DNA from: Sphagnum compactum
Taxonomy: Eukaryota; Bryophyta; Sphagnopsida; Sphagnales
Assembly: GCA_965153455.1 (NCBI GenBank)
Contig: OZ234496.1
Coordinates: 19,770,304 to 19,834,303, forward strand
Direction of reading: 5' to 3'
Length of the DNA stretch: 64,000 nucleotides
In this document: positions 47,000-59,186 of the stretch, piece by piece
Layout of the letters: every line of letters begins with the position of its first letter
How positions within the stretch are numbered: position 1 is the first letter of the stretch
Notes under the pieces: generated by a model
What the model saw: the letters and a program-made list of their open reading frames with translations, nothing else
Database searches by the model: none
Told to the model about the DNA's origin: nothing
Position numbers and translations under genes: made by a program

Positions 47000-47730
47000 C
47001 CCGAGATCGCTACAGGTCTTGGACTCTGTGTCTGTGATCTAAAACCTCTTCAAGAGGCTGGTGAAGACGTGCTTGCGCAAAGCTCACGACAGTTCCCTGG
47101 CCCTCAAACGGCCACAGTAGAGCTGCTGCTGCTTCTGAGCAGTGGCGAGGAGGAGACCCGACCTAGCACACTCACCACCACACAGCACAAAAAAACAGAT
47201 AAGACGAAAAACCCTAAAAGCAACAGTTGTGGATGAAGCGCAGGCAATAGGAATCCAACAAATGGCAGCGTGGAAGAGCCTGGACGAGCGCATTCACAAT
47301 CTTCTAACAAGGACCCACCATCAGAAAATTCATATTCTCAGCATCATCTGACTCAGTTCCTCGATTTTCTGGTTTAGGGTTTAGGGATTTTGGGTCAGTA
47401 GAGTAAATCTCTATCTGTCTCGGGAACTCTTCCGAGTCAGCTGTGCTGCTGCTGTCGCAATACCCACACCTACTTCTCGGATGTCCATTGCTATCACTAC
47501 TGTGGATGGATCACTGTTACACTCTTTTCTACCAAGTTTGCCAGGGTTTTCCATCATCTTTCTTCTTTGCAGAAAACTGGGCGCAACCTGAATTCTGAAT
47601 TCCTGAATTTCATGTCTACTTGCCTTTGTTGTAGCATCTTTTTTCTTGCATTCAGAATTTTGTGTGTGGATTTTGTACAATTCAGAAATCAGCTCACCTA
47701 ATGCACAACACTTTCGTCAACAACAAGCAG
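47000..47730. other. Upstream region of ARASP-like gene, no other gene seen
   Basis: Overlapping short frames of 61-89 codons on both strands, without recognisable domains. The region probably contains the promoter of the minus-strand protease gene. Confidence 0.4.
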
Positions 47731-47735
47731 CCCAG

Positions 47736-47988
47736 CTTCTCCACTTCAATCATGAGCTTATGATGCAAACCTTCCATCTTCTCTACTTCAAAGTAGGCTT
47801 CTGATGCAAACTCTTCTCCATCTTCTCCACTTCAATCTAGGTTTCGGATGCAAACTCTCCATCTTCTCCACTTCAATCTATGCTTCTGATGCAAACTCTT
47901 CCATCTGTTCCACTTCAATCTATGCTTCTGATGCAAAACTCTCCATCTCCTCCACTTCAATCTAGGCTTCTGATGCAAACTCTCTGTG
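47736..47988 (-). repeat. 42-bp minisatellite, six units
   Basis: CCACTTCAAT anchors recur at 47741, 47783, 47827, 47868, 47910 and 47952, a period close to 42 bp. Because 42 is divisible by three, the minus strand stays open over several units and would encode a basic 14-residue repeat (HQKHRLKWRRWRVL type). There is no start codon in good context and no domain, so coding is doubtful. Confidence 0.85.
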
Positions 47989-47999
47989 ATATTATGCTG

Positions 48000-50900
48000 G
48001 GTGGGGCAAAGTTTCAGGGTACAGTAAACAAGGAGAATCATGGCCGACTAGCATCAGAGTTCTCAACGTGCTATCATCAGCACGGTTTTTGACATGCTAT
48101 CTTTCAACTTTCTGTCAACTCAACAGTTTTAAACCTTGAGAAATATAAACAAGGAAGGAAGAATTGGACATCAGTGAAATACTCTGAAAACACAATTTAA
48201 GCAGGTGATTGCATACAACTCTCAATATACTTTCTTGAACATTTGCATTCAATTCATGGACCTTCCACTCCAGACAACAAATCAGCATGCTTCCTGAAGT
48301 AGAAATGGTATGCATTTGAGGTATGCATCTTTGCAAGGTAGGTGTGTTTCATACACCAAGATTAGAATCAAACTTGTTCACAACATGAAATCTGAACATA
48401 CATGTTTTGGACACAGAATTTGGTTGTGTTTGGCCTGCTCTCACAATAGTAGTCATGCAAAATCTTATGCTGTGAGGTGCAGTCTTAGATTCTTGCAAAG
48501 GTACATAGGAAGAAGTTTAACCCTGTTTTGTTGCTTTGAATTGGTGCTTGCTAAATCCAACCAAGGTGTGTGAAGGATGCTGGAGTGTAGCAAGTAATCA
48601 ATCACAAATTTTCATTTTCAAAGAATTTTGAGCTTGAGCTCATGTCAGGAAAGTAAACCTGAGATTGAGCTCCATACAAACTGAAAAGCCTGAAAATTGA
48701 GCTTTCCAAGATCTGCACTTGTAATGTGCAAGCCCTGAACCAGCATCAACCCATCTGTGTCTGGAAATCTTGTATGTGCTTTACTTGCTGCAAAAATTCC
48801 TAGATTGGGGCTAGGTTCACAGTTTTTACCTAATTTAGGAGCTTTCAAATGCAGCATTGACTTCAGGGTTGTATGAATTGGAGACTTGGCCCATGCATTC
48901 TTGACAATCTATGCTAGATGTGGGAGGATGAAGGATGGATGCCTTGAGAGTTTTTCAATAAGATGGCTGCCTTACACAATATTTTCTCTTGGAATGCCAT
49001 GATTCTGGAAGATGTGAATTGTGGCCAAGCGCAGAAGGCATTGAACTAGATTGTTCCATAACACTGATAACATTTTGTTTATTATTTTGTATAATCATTA
49101 CTTGCCGAAATTGCAGAATTAGAAAACCAAGTGTTGCAGTTAAGATTTAAAATTTAATTAATTATTCAACAATCTTTTGCCGAAATGGTAAAGGTACTAG
49201 GGTTTCATTCAATGGTAATGGTATTACATTGTTGTTGGCAAAAAGGATTTCAATACAAATTTTCAACAACCAAGAATGGAAAAAGGTGTGAACAAATGGC
49301 CATCCCATACTTCCTCCAAGTTCATTACAAAGATAGTAATTGAACAAGATTTAATCATTATAAAAAATTTGAATCAATTCCTCCTTTTGTGAGGACATCA
49401 CTTGTTCTTGTAAAGTTATTTATGATGGTAGTACTCTCGAATTCCCCATGGATTACGAAAATTTGCTTGTCAAGGCTTCTAAATGTTTTGTAACATTCAA
49501 GGATTTAAGCCACATGTTTTAATTCAACATTCATCTCCTCCAAATTCCAAGCCATACCTCTCACCCATTTCCCTAACTTTTTGTGTGGTGTGTGCCACAT
49601 GCCACCTTCCAAAGTAAGCATAATGAAATTTTTCACATTCATGAACTATCCACATGAAGGGTAATTCAAAATTTTGTAGAATTATAACACTATTTCTATT
49701 GTTTTCACTATTGAATGCATCCAAATATTACTCTTAGTTTAGTTTCTCCACATCATGTATGCACCAAACATTGTTCAACCACAATTGCTTGTCATTTTGT
49801 GTTATGATTGGGTACAAGCCAAAGAATCTCAACTATGAAAGCATTGTCTAAGTTCAATTTTGGACTTGTTACTTCGGAAAGGCTATTAAAAAAGATCTCT
49901 AATGATCCATGGTACTTGATGAATGACACAACTCATTGCTACTTTCTCTCACCACCTTCATTGCATGTTCATGATGGCAAAATCATCATGAAGAGGTAGT
50001 CCTAAAAAAACCCCCTTAGTTTTAGGTATTTGTGGGTCATAAGTCTATGTAAGTTGTGGGATTCGATTTCATGAAGGAAAAGATGTGAGAATGAGGCACT
50101 TCTTTGAAATGCCTCTTGTGGCAAAAAACCTTAACGTGCTATGTGTATCTCCCAATCTTCTTTCCTTTGTCATCTCATCTAATTTGTTAAAGGAACACAT
50201 TGAATGAAATTATCATTTTGTGCAAAATTCAAACAACACTTAAATATGTCTAGGTTTCCAACTTTTCCCCTATTTTCTTCTCTCTCATTTTCCCCTATTG
50301 CTTTGGCTATGTCTCCTTGTCTTTTGTCCATATCCTTGTACATCTTTTCATTGTCAACCTTTGTGGCCCCATTTTTCTCAATTTCTTTAACAAGGAGTCA
50401 ATTCTTGGTCTTCTCATTGTATAACTGCATCTCTCCTCCCTTGTTTTTCTCCCTCTACATCTTTTTGTCATTGTCTTTTAGTCTATCTGTGTGTTTGTCT
50501 TTGTCTTTCATCACATTTGCAAATTCCATTGTGACTATCCATTAAAAAACAATGGATTTGATCTAGTTTACAATTGTTCTTCATCAAGTGATGACAATTT
50601 TCTACATTGGACAATCTCAACTATTTGCAATTCATAATGATTAAGCCAAATGCAAATCAAAATGTTGAAACAAGATCACCAACAAACATTGAATCAACAA
50701 GATTGATGAAAAACCTCTTTATATGTGCATTACTTTGTGGGTAAGATTTGGTGAATTGTTGTGCAATTCAAACTTACTTTTAACAACTCCAATCCCATTG
50801 TTTACATATAATCAAAGACAAATTGTGATGGTTCACACATTTTGGAGGCAACCAAGTTCATGATGTGGAAGTTTGATCCAAAATAGTGACACCTATATGT

Positions 50901-52020
50901 TGAGAATGCTACACTTACATTCTAGAAGAGTTTGGATGTCCATGCCATTGTGAAAACCATGAAAGAGCATGATAGTGCATGCAATTGTGTCACGAAAAAT
51001 ATAATCATACTTTTCAATGCTTTACAAACAAAATTTCTTGAGAGAAAGTTGAATGTAATTAAAACCTTGGAAAAAAAATTACTCCATTTGGAAACTTATT
51101 GGTAAGATTGCTTCAATTTTGACAATCTATCAACAATTATAGCATGTAGCATCCATCTGTGGAGTTTGATTTGAGAACTATTTTTGCATCACTCTCTTTG
51201 TCTCCTTATGATCATGAAATTTGCAATCACCAAGCCAAGCCTTCCATACAATTTAGTGCATAGAAAAATTTATTGTCCTTTGCTTGCTGCAGATGGCCAG
51301 CACAAACAAAGAACATCAACTATGCAAGTGTAATACTCCACTAGTGCAGAAATAAAGTAAACTAGGATCGAAGTAGCAGACCTCCACTCATTAAGCCTCC
51401 ATGGCTATAAGGGACAAAAGACAAATAAAAGCCACACCTTGATCCATCCATTCAATGTGTGCAAGGGTTCACCCCCCAGAGTTATGCACTGCAAATCCTC
51501 CACACATGGCATTCCAAGAGACCACATTGTACAAGGAGCATCTTGTGGAGCATTCACCAAACCTCCTCCATGCTCCCACATTTCATACATGTCAAGGAGG
51601 CTATTTCCACAAAGATTTCAGACTCGTAACCAGTTTTGATAATCTGTTTATGAGCTTGCCTGCCCACCCTCTTCAAGTGTCCATACTTCTAGCAACATGC
51701 ATTCAGAAAACCCAACAAAAGTGACGGTTTGGGCCCCACACTTTCCTATTATGTTTGTCTATTAGTTCGATGTACTAGTTATAGGGGGTTGCGTAATTGT
51801 GGTGCATAATATTCAAATATATTTAAGCTTGTTGGATTGTCTTGAGGGCTCCTTGATTTGTCAAAAAGTTTCACTCCCATTTCTAAAAGAGTTGTAGGGT
51901 TCATTTCTATTCATGCCATTGTTTTGACAACCTATTTGGGGAATTGGGCTCTTATGGCTTTAATCATTGCTTTTTCATTCTTGTAAAACCTTTGCCCATT
52001 TTTATTGGAGGCTATTTGAG
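48000..52020. other. Intergenic DNA, no gene seen
   Basis: About 4 kb of AT-rich DNA with short scattered frames of 60-113 codons (the longest, at 50204-50545, is a hydrophobic Ser/Phe/Leu-rich low-complexity frame). None has a recognisable domain or supporting splice structure. Confidence 0.5.
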
Positions 52021-52029
52021 CATGTAGTT

Positions 52030-52950
52030 TGGGATGCTTCTATTCCAAACACACTTAAGGATGACATGAGTCAAGTTTTCCGCCCTATAGCCCAAGCTTG
52101 CATCCCCTTTCGAGTAGTTTTTGGATAAAATAGTGAATACCTTTACAAAAACATATTAAAAAAATTGCATGACCATACCGTTTTCAACATCATTTCAAAC
52201 ATGTCTTTTAATTTTCATCACATTTGTTTAATCCATGTCTAGGCTTGAGTTTGAAAGCATGGCTTTTTGCACACCTAGTCATCCCATCATTTCGTATGGT
52301 TTTTAATATTTTTTTTATAACATTACATATGTTGCTAGCCCACAGATTCAATGGGCATACATTTTTTGCAGTTTTCCCATGGAGGGGAACATATAACTTT
52401 TCATGATGTTATTCAAGATGCCTTGTTTCCATTGCTAGAGATGTTAGGTTTCACATTTCTTATGAGTAGGCAAATGTTTTTCCAATGCCTTTGTCTTTGT
52501 TTCGGTCTTTGCAATGGTGCATTGACATTGTGTTATCCATAAATGGGGTCCACATTCTATTTTATGTTATCATTGTTAATTCCACTCAAGTAGATCTAGT
52601 TTCAAGAGTAGCCACGTCTTGGGGAATTGGTGCAATTATCGCCACCCAAGCAAAGGACGAGCTTTATTGTGATCGACACCTAGGGGGCATGTTTTTACTT
52701 CATTTTGTGGAAGTATTTGGCTATTTGCATTAATAAGTAAACGATTTTTTAAACAAATGTGTTAATATGGTGTAGCTAAGGGCATTGGAGGCCTTCCTTT
52801 GTTAGTTTTATGGGCATTTTGTAGGTAGAGGGTGATGATAGCCTTGCAGAAAACCCAAGCCTCATTCATGTTAAAATGTTTTGTCATCGTTAATGAAACC
52901 TCTTTTAGGCTTGGCATTGTTTCAAGATTATCTTCCCTCACTTTGTTTAA
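52030..52950 (+). pseudogene. Retroelement-like ORF relic
   Basis: Three consecutive frames carry coding-like sequence. The first, from about 52351, includes FSHGGEHITFHDVIQDALFP. The second, 52485-52733, includes STQVDLVSRVATSWGIGAII and ATQAKDELYCDRHLGGMFLL, followed by HFVEVFGYLH. The third, from 52781, includes GIGGLPLLVLWAFC, a TAG at 52826 where Gln is likely, RVMIALQKTQA and VNETSFRLGIVSRLSSLTLF. From memory, a segment of this kind recurs in many plant gene models that sit beside reverse transcriptases, so I place it with retroelements. No RT catalytic motif is visible here. Confidence 0.4.
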
Positions 52951-52954
52951 TTTG

Positions 52955-54280
52955 TTTCATGCAAAAAAAGTTTAGGACCTAAGCTTGGGATTTGGATTTG
53001 GGTGGGTACCTTTTCCTCCCTTTTTTTTTGGGGTGTTGTCTCAACTTTGGATGCTAGTCCTCTTTTTGTGTTCCTCCCTTTCTTTTTTAAATTGTAACTC
53101 TTAATAATAAATTTTAGTTCACATATGATTCTAGAAGGAAATACCCCAATGAAAAAGCTATGACTAAATCATTTATCTAAATATTTTCTAACAATGCCAA
53201 ATTAATCCTTAAACCAATAATTGAAAGTTTAGATGAGTTAATTTTAACAGCTCATAGTTGAAAGGTTAGTTCAATGAATGTGACATTACAATCCCAAAAA
53301 GAAGTATGCCCATAGCTCTACTAGGAACTTGGGCTAGATAACATCATGGACTAGGGAACTAGCTTGAGATTGTTAGTTATTGAAAATAGTTAAGGCATGG
53401 TAACATCAAAAATATTTTAGTAACAGATGACCTTGAGTTGGTTACTAACATCACCTATGGTTCAAAGGTTGAAGAGTGATGCCATAAACCTTTTGTCAAT
53501 GGATGAAAACTCATATTTGACATCACGTTTGGATGATGTATGCATGAAAGAAGAAGGGTGAGATGTTATGCTTGGTGAAAAACTAGTGGAGGACAAGTCA
53601 AAGGTTGAGAACCTCTGAACAAATAGGTTATCGAGAAACAACACTTGTAGGAACGTTGAATTGCAATGGAAATGTTTATCAAAAGTTGGTTAGAAAGTTC
53701 TTAGAGATGATGGCAAGGCAATTGCAGAAAGTCATTGAGTATATCTAGGATACCTTATGCATGGAATTCAATTTTTTTAAAGAAAATCTTTAGCTTAACC
53801 AAACAAATTATCAACATTAAAGGGATGTCTTGAATTGTAATATTTGTGCTTAAGTAAAGTAAACTATTAAGGTTTCTTGGACAAATTGGTGACTTTAGAT
53901 TATGCAACGGAGTCCAGAATCTAGATGCTTTGAGGCAGGTCTGAGGTGATGTTGGGATGGTGAGTCAAATCCATAGGATTGGTATTTGGGAAACAAACAT
54001 ATTATAGCCTATTGACCCAATGGGACGGCTAGAATGAACCAGTAGCCACCAATGCACCAGTTGGTCGTTCTGTCCACTGGATGGGTTGCATTTTTTCATT
54101 CGGCGCCGGATGGGGTTCATCACAGTCCATTTCTTTTTGCTGCTAACCACTGTACTTTTTTTTTCTTTTTTTTTTGTTCTTGATCGTTTTTCCTTGACTT
54201 GACCTCACACATAACTACCCTGCTCACTTTCCTACCCTCATAAGTATTACACCAACCTTGGTACCTTATTTATTATCCCC
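52955..54280. other. Intergenic DNA, no gene seen
   Basis: AT-rich DNA with short frames lacking domains. A T-rich run lies at about 54158-54180. Confidence 0.5.
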
Positions 54281-54281
54281 T

Positions 54282-54392
54282 ATTGACACAGCTACCCTAA
54301 TAACTAGTTATCTTACTGACCTAGCTACTGTACTAACCACCTACCCTACTAACCTAGCTACTCTATTAATTACATACCCTATTAACTTAACC
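54282..54392. repeat. Degenerate short tandem repeat (CTACCCTACTAACCTAG type)
   Basis: About five units of 18-22 bp share GCTACYCTAYTAAY-like cores, with TACCCTACTAACCTAGCTAC the clearest. Read as protein it gives a short Leu/Thr/Tyr repeat that I regard as a by-product. Confidence 0.6.
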
Positions 54393-54477
54393 ATGAGGTT
54401 TAGGGTTGAAACACATAAATTAATTAATAAGTTTTTCACAGATGTATAGTAGTTAATCTAAAGTAGGCTAAATTTGG

Positions 54478-54625
54478 GGGGAAAATTTTAGGGTTTACAC
54501 ATATGTGAAGTAATACAATTGCATTTTATATCTTCTTCAAAAAGAGTGGAAAAATTAGGTTCGAAAGATCACACAAAGGTAAAAAACATGTCTTCTCTTT
54601 TGGTTTTGTATAAAATTTATTTGAT
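54478..54625 (+). repeat. Module start, copy 1 of 3
   Basis: GGGGGAAAATTTTAGGG, ATATGTGAAGTAATACAATT, TTTTATATCTTCTTCAAA and ATCACACAAAGGTAAAAAAC mark a block that recurs at 56477 and, more diverged, at 57943. Each copy precedes sequence carrying the TGCAGGTATTGCAA-type core. Confidence 0.7.
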
Positions 54626-55159
54626 TATTTTTAAAGATTAATGTATTTTCTTTTAGTTAATAAATATTTATAGTTTAAAACCTTTGAATTTTGGTTTCTA
54701 AATTTTTTCCTATGTTCTTTTAAATTTGTTTATTTTGCATTATATGATTTGTATAGCTTGTATAGTTTTTTGGGTTTAGGGCATATATCACTAAGACTTT
54801 TTTTTGTTAGGGTTTGTATAGTTAGGGTTGTAATAAGGCTTATGACAAAATATCATTTGGATTTGTAGGGTTATGCTTTATGATTTAGTGTATAGGAATT
54901 TGGTTCATATATTTCAGAACTAATATTTTACCTTAATAAATGTCTCAATTACTAATCAAAATTGTTGCCATTGGCACTAAGAATTTTGTTTTAGAATCAA
55001 TTTTGTAGGGAGGAAACCATAGTCCAAATTCTTTGAACATCATGTATTCAACACACACCTGAAGTCAAATATGGCACACAGAGTTATTATTGTTTCCAAG
55101 TAATAAGCACAAAATGTGTGAAATGCAAAAACACAAGATAATGATAATATTTGTGTTAA

Positions 55160-55335
55160 ATGCAGGTATTGTAACTAGGCCCCAAAATCCCAGTTGGTAA
55201 AAGTAAGTACAAGTGCAAGTATTGCAATTATGCCCCAAAATTCCAGTTGGTAAAAGTAAGTACGAGTGTAGGTATTGCAACGAAACCCCAAAATTCTAGT
55301 TGGTAAAGGTAAATATAAGTCTGGGTATTTCAAGT
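55160..55335 (+). repeat. 54-bp tandem array encoding Cys-x-Tyr-Cys repeats
   Basis: Three to four units start with AGGTATTG at about 55165, 55219 and 55272. Each has CCCCAAAATTCCAGTTGG and AAAGTAAGTACRAGTG. Translated, unit 2 gives SKYKCKYCNYAPKFQLVK, which resembles the first half of a BED-type zinc finger repeated every 18 residues. Stops interrupt the other units. Confidence 0.75.
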
Positions 55336-55479
55336 TGAAATGAAAAAACAAGCCTAAATGCAATACCCACGTTTCAAAAAAACCCATCTAAATGGTTTGG
55401 ATACCCTTAAGTGAAGACCTAGCCCTAAACACAATATGCATATGCAAAGTCACTTTGAAATAACCTAACCCTAAATGTA

Positions 55480-55985
55480 ATACCTACACTTTAGGTCACT
55501 CCGAAAGGACACATGTAAGGTTTAAGCTTTCTTTATATGAAGATCTTACCTTAAATGCAATACTTGCATTTTGGGTCATTCCGAAAGTATGCATGTGGGG
55601 TTTAAGCCTCTTTATATGAAGATCCTACCCTAAATGTAATACCTACATTCTAGGTCACTCCGAAAGTAAGCATGTGGGGTTTAAGCTTTCTTTATATGAA
55701 GATCCTACCCTAAATGCAATACCTGCATTATGGGTCACTCCGAAAATACGCATGTGGGGTTTAAACCTCATTATATGAAGATCCTACCCTAAATGCGATA
55801 CCTGCATTGTGGGCCACTCCGAAAGTACGCATGTGGGGTTTAAGCTTCTCTATATGAAGATCTTACCCTAAATGCAATACCTGCATTGTGGGTCACTCGA
55901 AAACTACACATGTGGGGTTTAAGGCTTTATATGAAGATCCTACCTTAAATGCAATACCTGCATTTTGGGTCACTCTAAAATAATT
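55480..55985. repeat. 79-bp tandem array, six full units
   Basis: Units begin at GAAGATC at about 55539, 55618, 55698, 55777, 55856 and 55933, with a diverged unit before. Each contains CCTACCCTAAATGCAATACC, TGCATTNTGGGTCACTCCG and GCATGTGGGGTTTAAGC. Single units with the same AAATGYAATACCYACATGTA core also occur, dispersed, at 58230-58420. Confidence 0.85.
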
Positions 55986-56476
55986 AGTTAATTTCAAAAT
56001 CATATGCTAACAAAGCTGTGTATAGAGGTTGGGGTTGTTGATTAGGAATTCCATGATTCTTACTTTTTTTCATGAATTTGAAAAGAAGTTGTATTGTTTG
56101 TAGAACAAATAATACAATGACAATTGTGATCAAGCTTATCTTGGTGTAAGAATTTTTCATGAAAAAGTTGAACTTGCAATCTATAACATGGAATAATTAT
56201 CTTAAATAGCGATTTCAATAACTTATTAAAACAAAAATATACTAAAGTTAATCAATCAAATATCAAATTAATTAATTTGATTAGATCCAACTTTTTATTT
56301 TCAAGTAAATAAACTTAAGCCAAATTATTAGTTAATTATTTCAAATAAATAAATGATCATCTAATTCTTGATAATTAATCATCTAAATTATCTGAAATAA
56401 TGGTCTATTAATTATTTAATTATATGACAAATTTTGTTGATAATTCATTAATTATCATAAATATTTTATATTAAAT

Positions 56477-56640
56477 TGGGGGGGAATTTTTAGGGTTTAG
56501 ACATATGTGAAACAATATAATTTCATTTTATATCTTCTTCAAAGAGATTGGGAAAATTAGGTTGGAGTTATCACACAAAGGTAAGAAACAAACCTTATGT
56601 GAAAACCCAACCCTAAATGCAATACAAAGTTTGTCAAGAT
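56477..56640 (+). repeat. Module start, copy 2 of 3
   Basis: Very similar to 54478-54625: GGGGGGGAATTTTTAGGG, ACATATGTGAAACAATATAA, TTTTATATCTTCTTCAAA and TTATCACACAAAGGTAAGAA, then ACCCAACCCTAAATGCAATA. The two copies lie 2.0 kb apart. Confidence 0.75.
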
Positions 56641-57942
56641 CAAAAAATAAAAAGTTCAAGTTTAAATTTTTTTCAAAGATGTTCATGTTTTTTTTTCCCT
56701 TTTAAAGTTGTATATTCATATTAAAAACATGAATATAAAGTCTTTAATTTAATAGGATTTTAAATTATGTTTTAAAAAAAATCAAAGCACACAATTTTCT
56801 TTTTTTTTTTTTTTTTTTTTGGTTTCACATAATAATAAAAATGATCTCTCCCATATATTAATCCTATGTTTAATTGAAATTTTATTTGATACTTTTCTGA
56901 TATATAGTAAATAATTTCTTAATTAAAATAATCATATAGTGGGTCAAAACTATTTTATATTTTATAGATATACAACACAATTCCTTATGTAAACTTTATT
57001 TTTTATGATGTATAATATTGGTTTAAATATTGGTCCAAATATATTGTTATTTATAACACCTAATATATAAATAATGATATTATGGACTGTTGATCCATTT
57101 CAATACTTATAATATTTTCATATTTATTTATAATAAAATAAAAATTGATATATATATATATATATGGTTACGTATATTGCAATTATTTTTAATGAACTTT
57201 TTTTTTAATGTGAATTTAAAAATTCCAAAAGATTAATAACTAGGTATGAAAATGTTCATAAGCTCTTAGACATCATACCAGAATTTGTGTGGATTTTAAA
57301 AGCTTTGTGAGGGCCACATTTTTATGTAATGTTTTCGACACCTTCAGAAGTTGAAACATGACTAGACTATCCAAAAAACACAATAGTGTTCATAAAGAAA
57401 CAACCAAGAATCTATAGGCTTGACAAATTACTAACTTCAACAAAAGCTCAAACCTAAGGTTGTCAAATTGACTAAAGTGTCGACATTGACCAAACTAAAC
57501 AACCTAGCCTAAATGTGAGTAATAAGTTATTTGTTAAGTAACCTAATTAACTACCTAATAGGCTACATAGGTAATATAGGCCTATTATGTAGTTTATTCA
57601 TTAGTGTAAGATTTCTAGGTTAATATCTTAGATGGTCTATGTAGGTATTGAAGGTGGTTGACTTTATTAAGTAAACATACTAGTTATATATGTAATATAC
57701 TAGCGTAGGCCACGTAAGCCTAATAAACATTTATGACAGTTTAATGTCTAATCCTTATTGTATTATAACATTCTAAATTTGAACTAAAAGAATTTATAAA
57801 AAAGAAAGCTTATTTTTCCATATAATTGTTATAAGTATATACTATTGGAATATGATTCAAATTTAGAGTTTGGGAAACCCTAAATTAATTAACACTTTTT
57901 TTACAAGTTCATAGTAAATAAAATAAGTTTACGGTGCATTAT

Positions 57943-58202
57943 AGGGGGAATTTTATATGCAAAACAATGTAATACATATTTTTAAAGAAATTGAAAGAGA
58001 TCAGCTTGGAGATTAACGAATGGTAAAAGACATATCTTCTTTTGTGTTTTGTTACAAATTTTATTTAATTATTAAAAACATTAAAGCTAAATTTGTAAAT
58101 GGTGAAAGTAAGTACGTGTGTGGATATTGCAAAATTATACGAAACCGTAACCCTAAATGCAATAGCCATATTCAAGTTCATTTCAAAATAACCCATAGGT
58201 GA
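57943..58202 (+). pseudogene. Module start, copy 3 of 3, with BED-finger-like remnant
   Basis: AGGGGGAATTTTATATGC and AATTGAAAGAGATCAGCTTG match the other module starts more weakly. The frame from ATG 58020 runs 60 codons to 58202. Its C-terminal half reads SKYVCGYCKIIRNRNPKC followed by NSHIQVH, giving Cys-x2-Cys and distal His residues like a BED or C2H2 finger. It is too short to be a full transposase. Confidence 0.45.
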
Positions 58203-58508
58203 ATAAGGCAAAACCTACAATGAAAGGGCAACCTTAAATGTAATACCCACATGTAAGGTCGCTTTGAAATACCCAATATGTAGTTTGGGCGCGACTTTGA
58301 ATGAAGACCAAGGCCTAGATGCAATACCTACATGCAAGTTCATACTGAAATAATCCATAGGTGACTAAGGCAAACCTTATGTGAAGACCCTAAACCTTAA
58401 ATGTAATACCCACATGTAACGTCATTTCAAAATAACTAATAAGTGCTCTGGGTACCCAAAATATGTCTTTTTATATACTTAAATTAATTATTATCACGAA
58501 TTAATTTT

Positions 58509-58835
58509 ATGACAAAGTGTAAGTTTTGCAATGAATGTAAAAAACCAGCAACTATTATGGGACCTATATGCGGGTATTGCAAACGATGTAAAAAAACATT
58601 AGCGGCTATTATGGAAACTATATGCAGGTATTGCAAGGAATGCAAAATGCCAACGGCTATTATGGGACTTATATGCGGGTATTGTAATGAATGCAAAATG
58701 CCTGCGGCTATTTTAGGACTTATATGCGGGTATTGCATATTTGAAAATCTCCTTATGGAATTTATAATAGAAAATGATATAGGTATTATATGTTTAAAAT
58801 GTGTGTATTGTTTTAAAAGTCTTCAAGTGATGTGA
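58509..58835 (+). repeat. 57-bp tandem array encoding Cys-rich repeats (open frame of 108 codons)
   Basis: Four units of about 57 bp (19 codons) carry TATGCGGGTATTGCAANGAA and ATGCCNNCGGCTATTATGGG. The plus strand is open through all units from ATG 58509 and would encode repeats of the type ICGYCNECKMPAAILGL, with two Cys pairs per unit, then an unrelated tail. The unit size keeps the frame. There is no family match in memory; it could be a repeat by-product or a small Cys-rich protein. Confidence 0.6.
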
Positions 58836-59186
58836 ATCCTATTATATTAGATGTAAGTATTGCACAATGTTCATTTTGATCTTTGGTTTGATTCTTACAT
58901 CTCAAGTACTAAGAAAATTATGACAAAGAAAACATATATGATTAACCATACACCCATAAAACAAGTGTGAGTAAAAGATACTATTATATTAATAAAAGAT
59001 GTACAAAAATGGGTGCATGAAAAATTACTAAAAAACCCAATGAAAAAAAACGTTGGTTCTCTATAACATATCAAAGGATCGAAATTCAAAATTGGGTAGT
59101 CCAAAAAATAAAAGGGCTATAAAACCTAAATAACTATATAGAATGAAACCCTAACCCATATCAGTATCTATAATCCCGTGTTTAGC

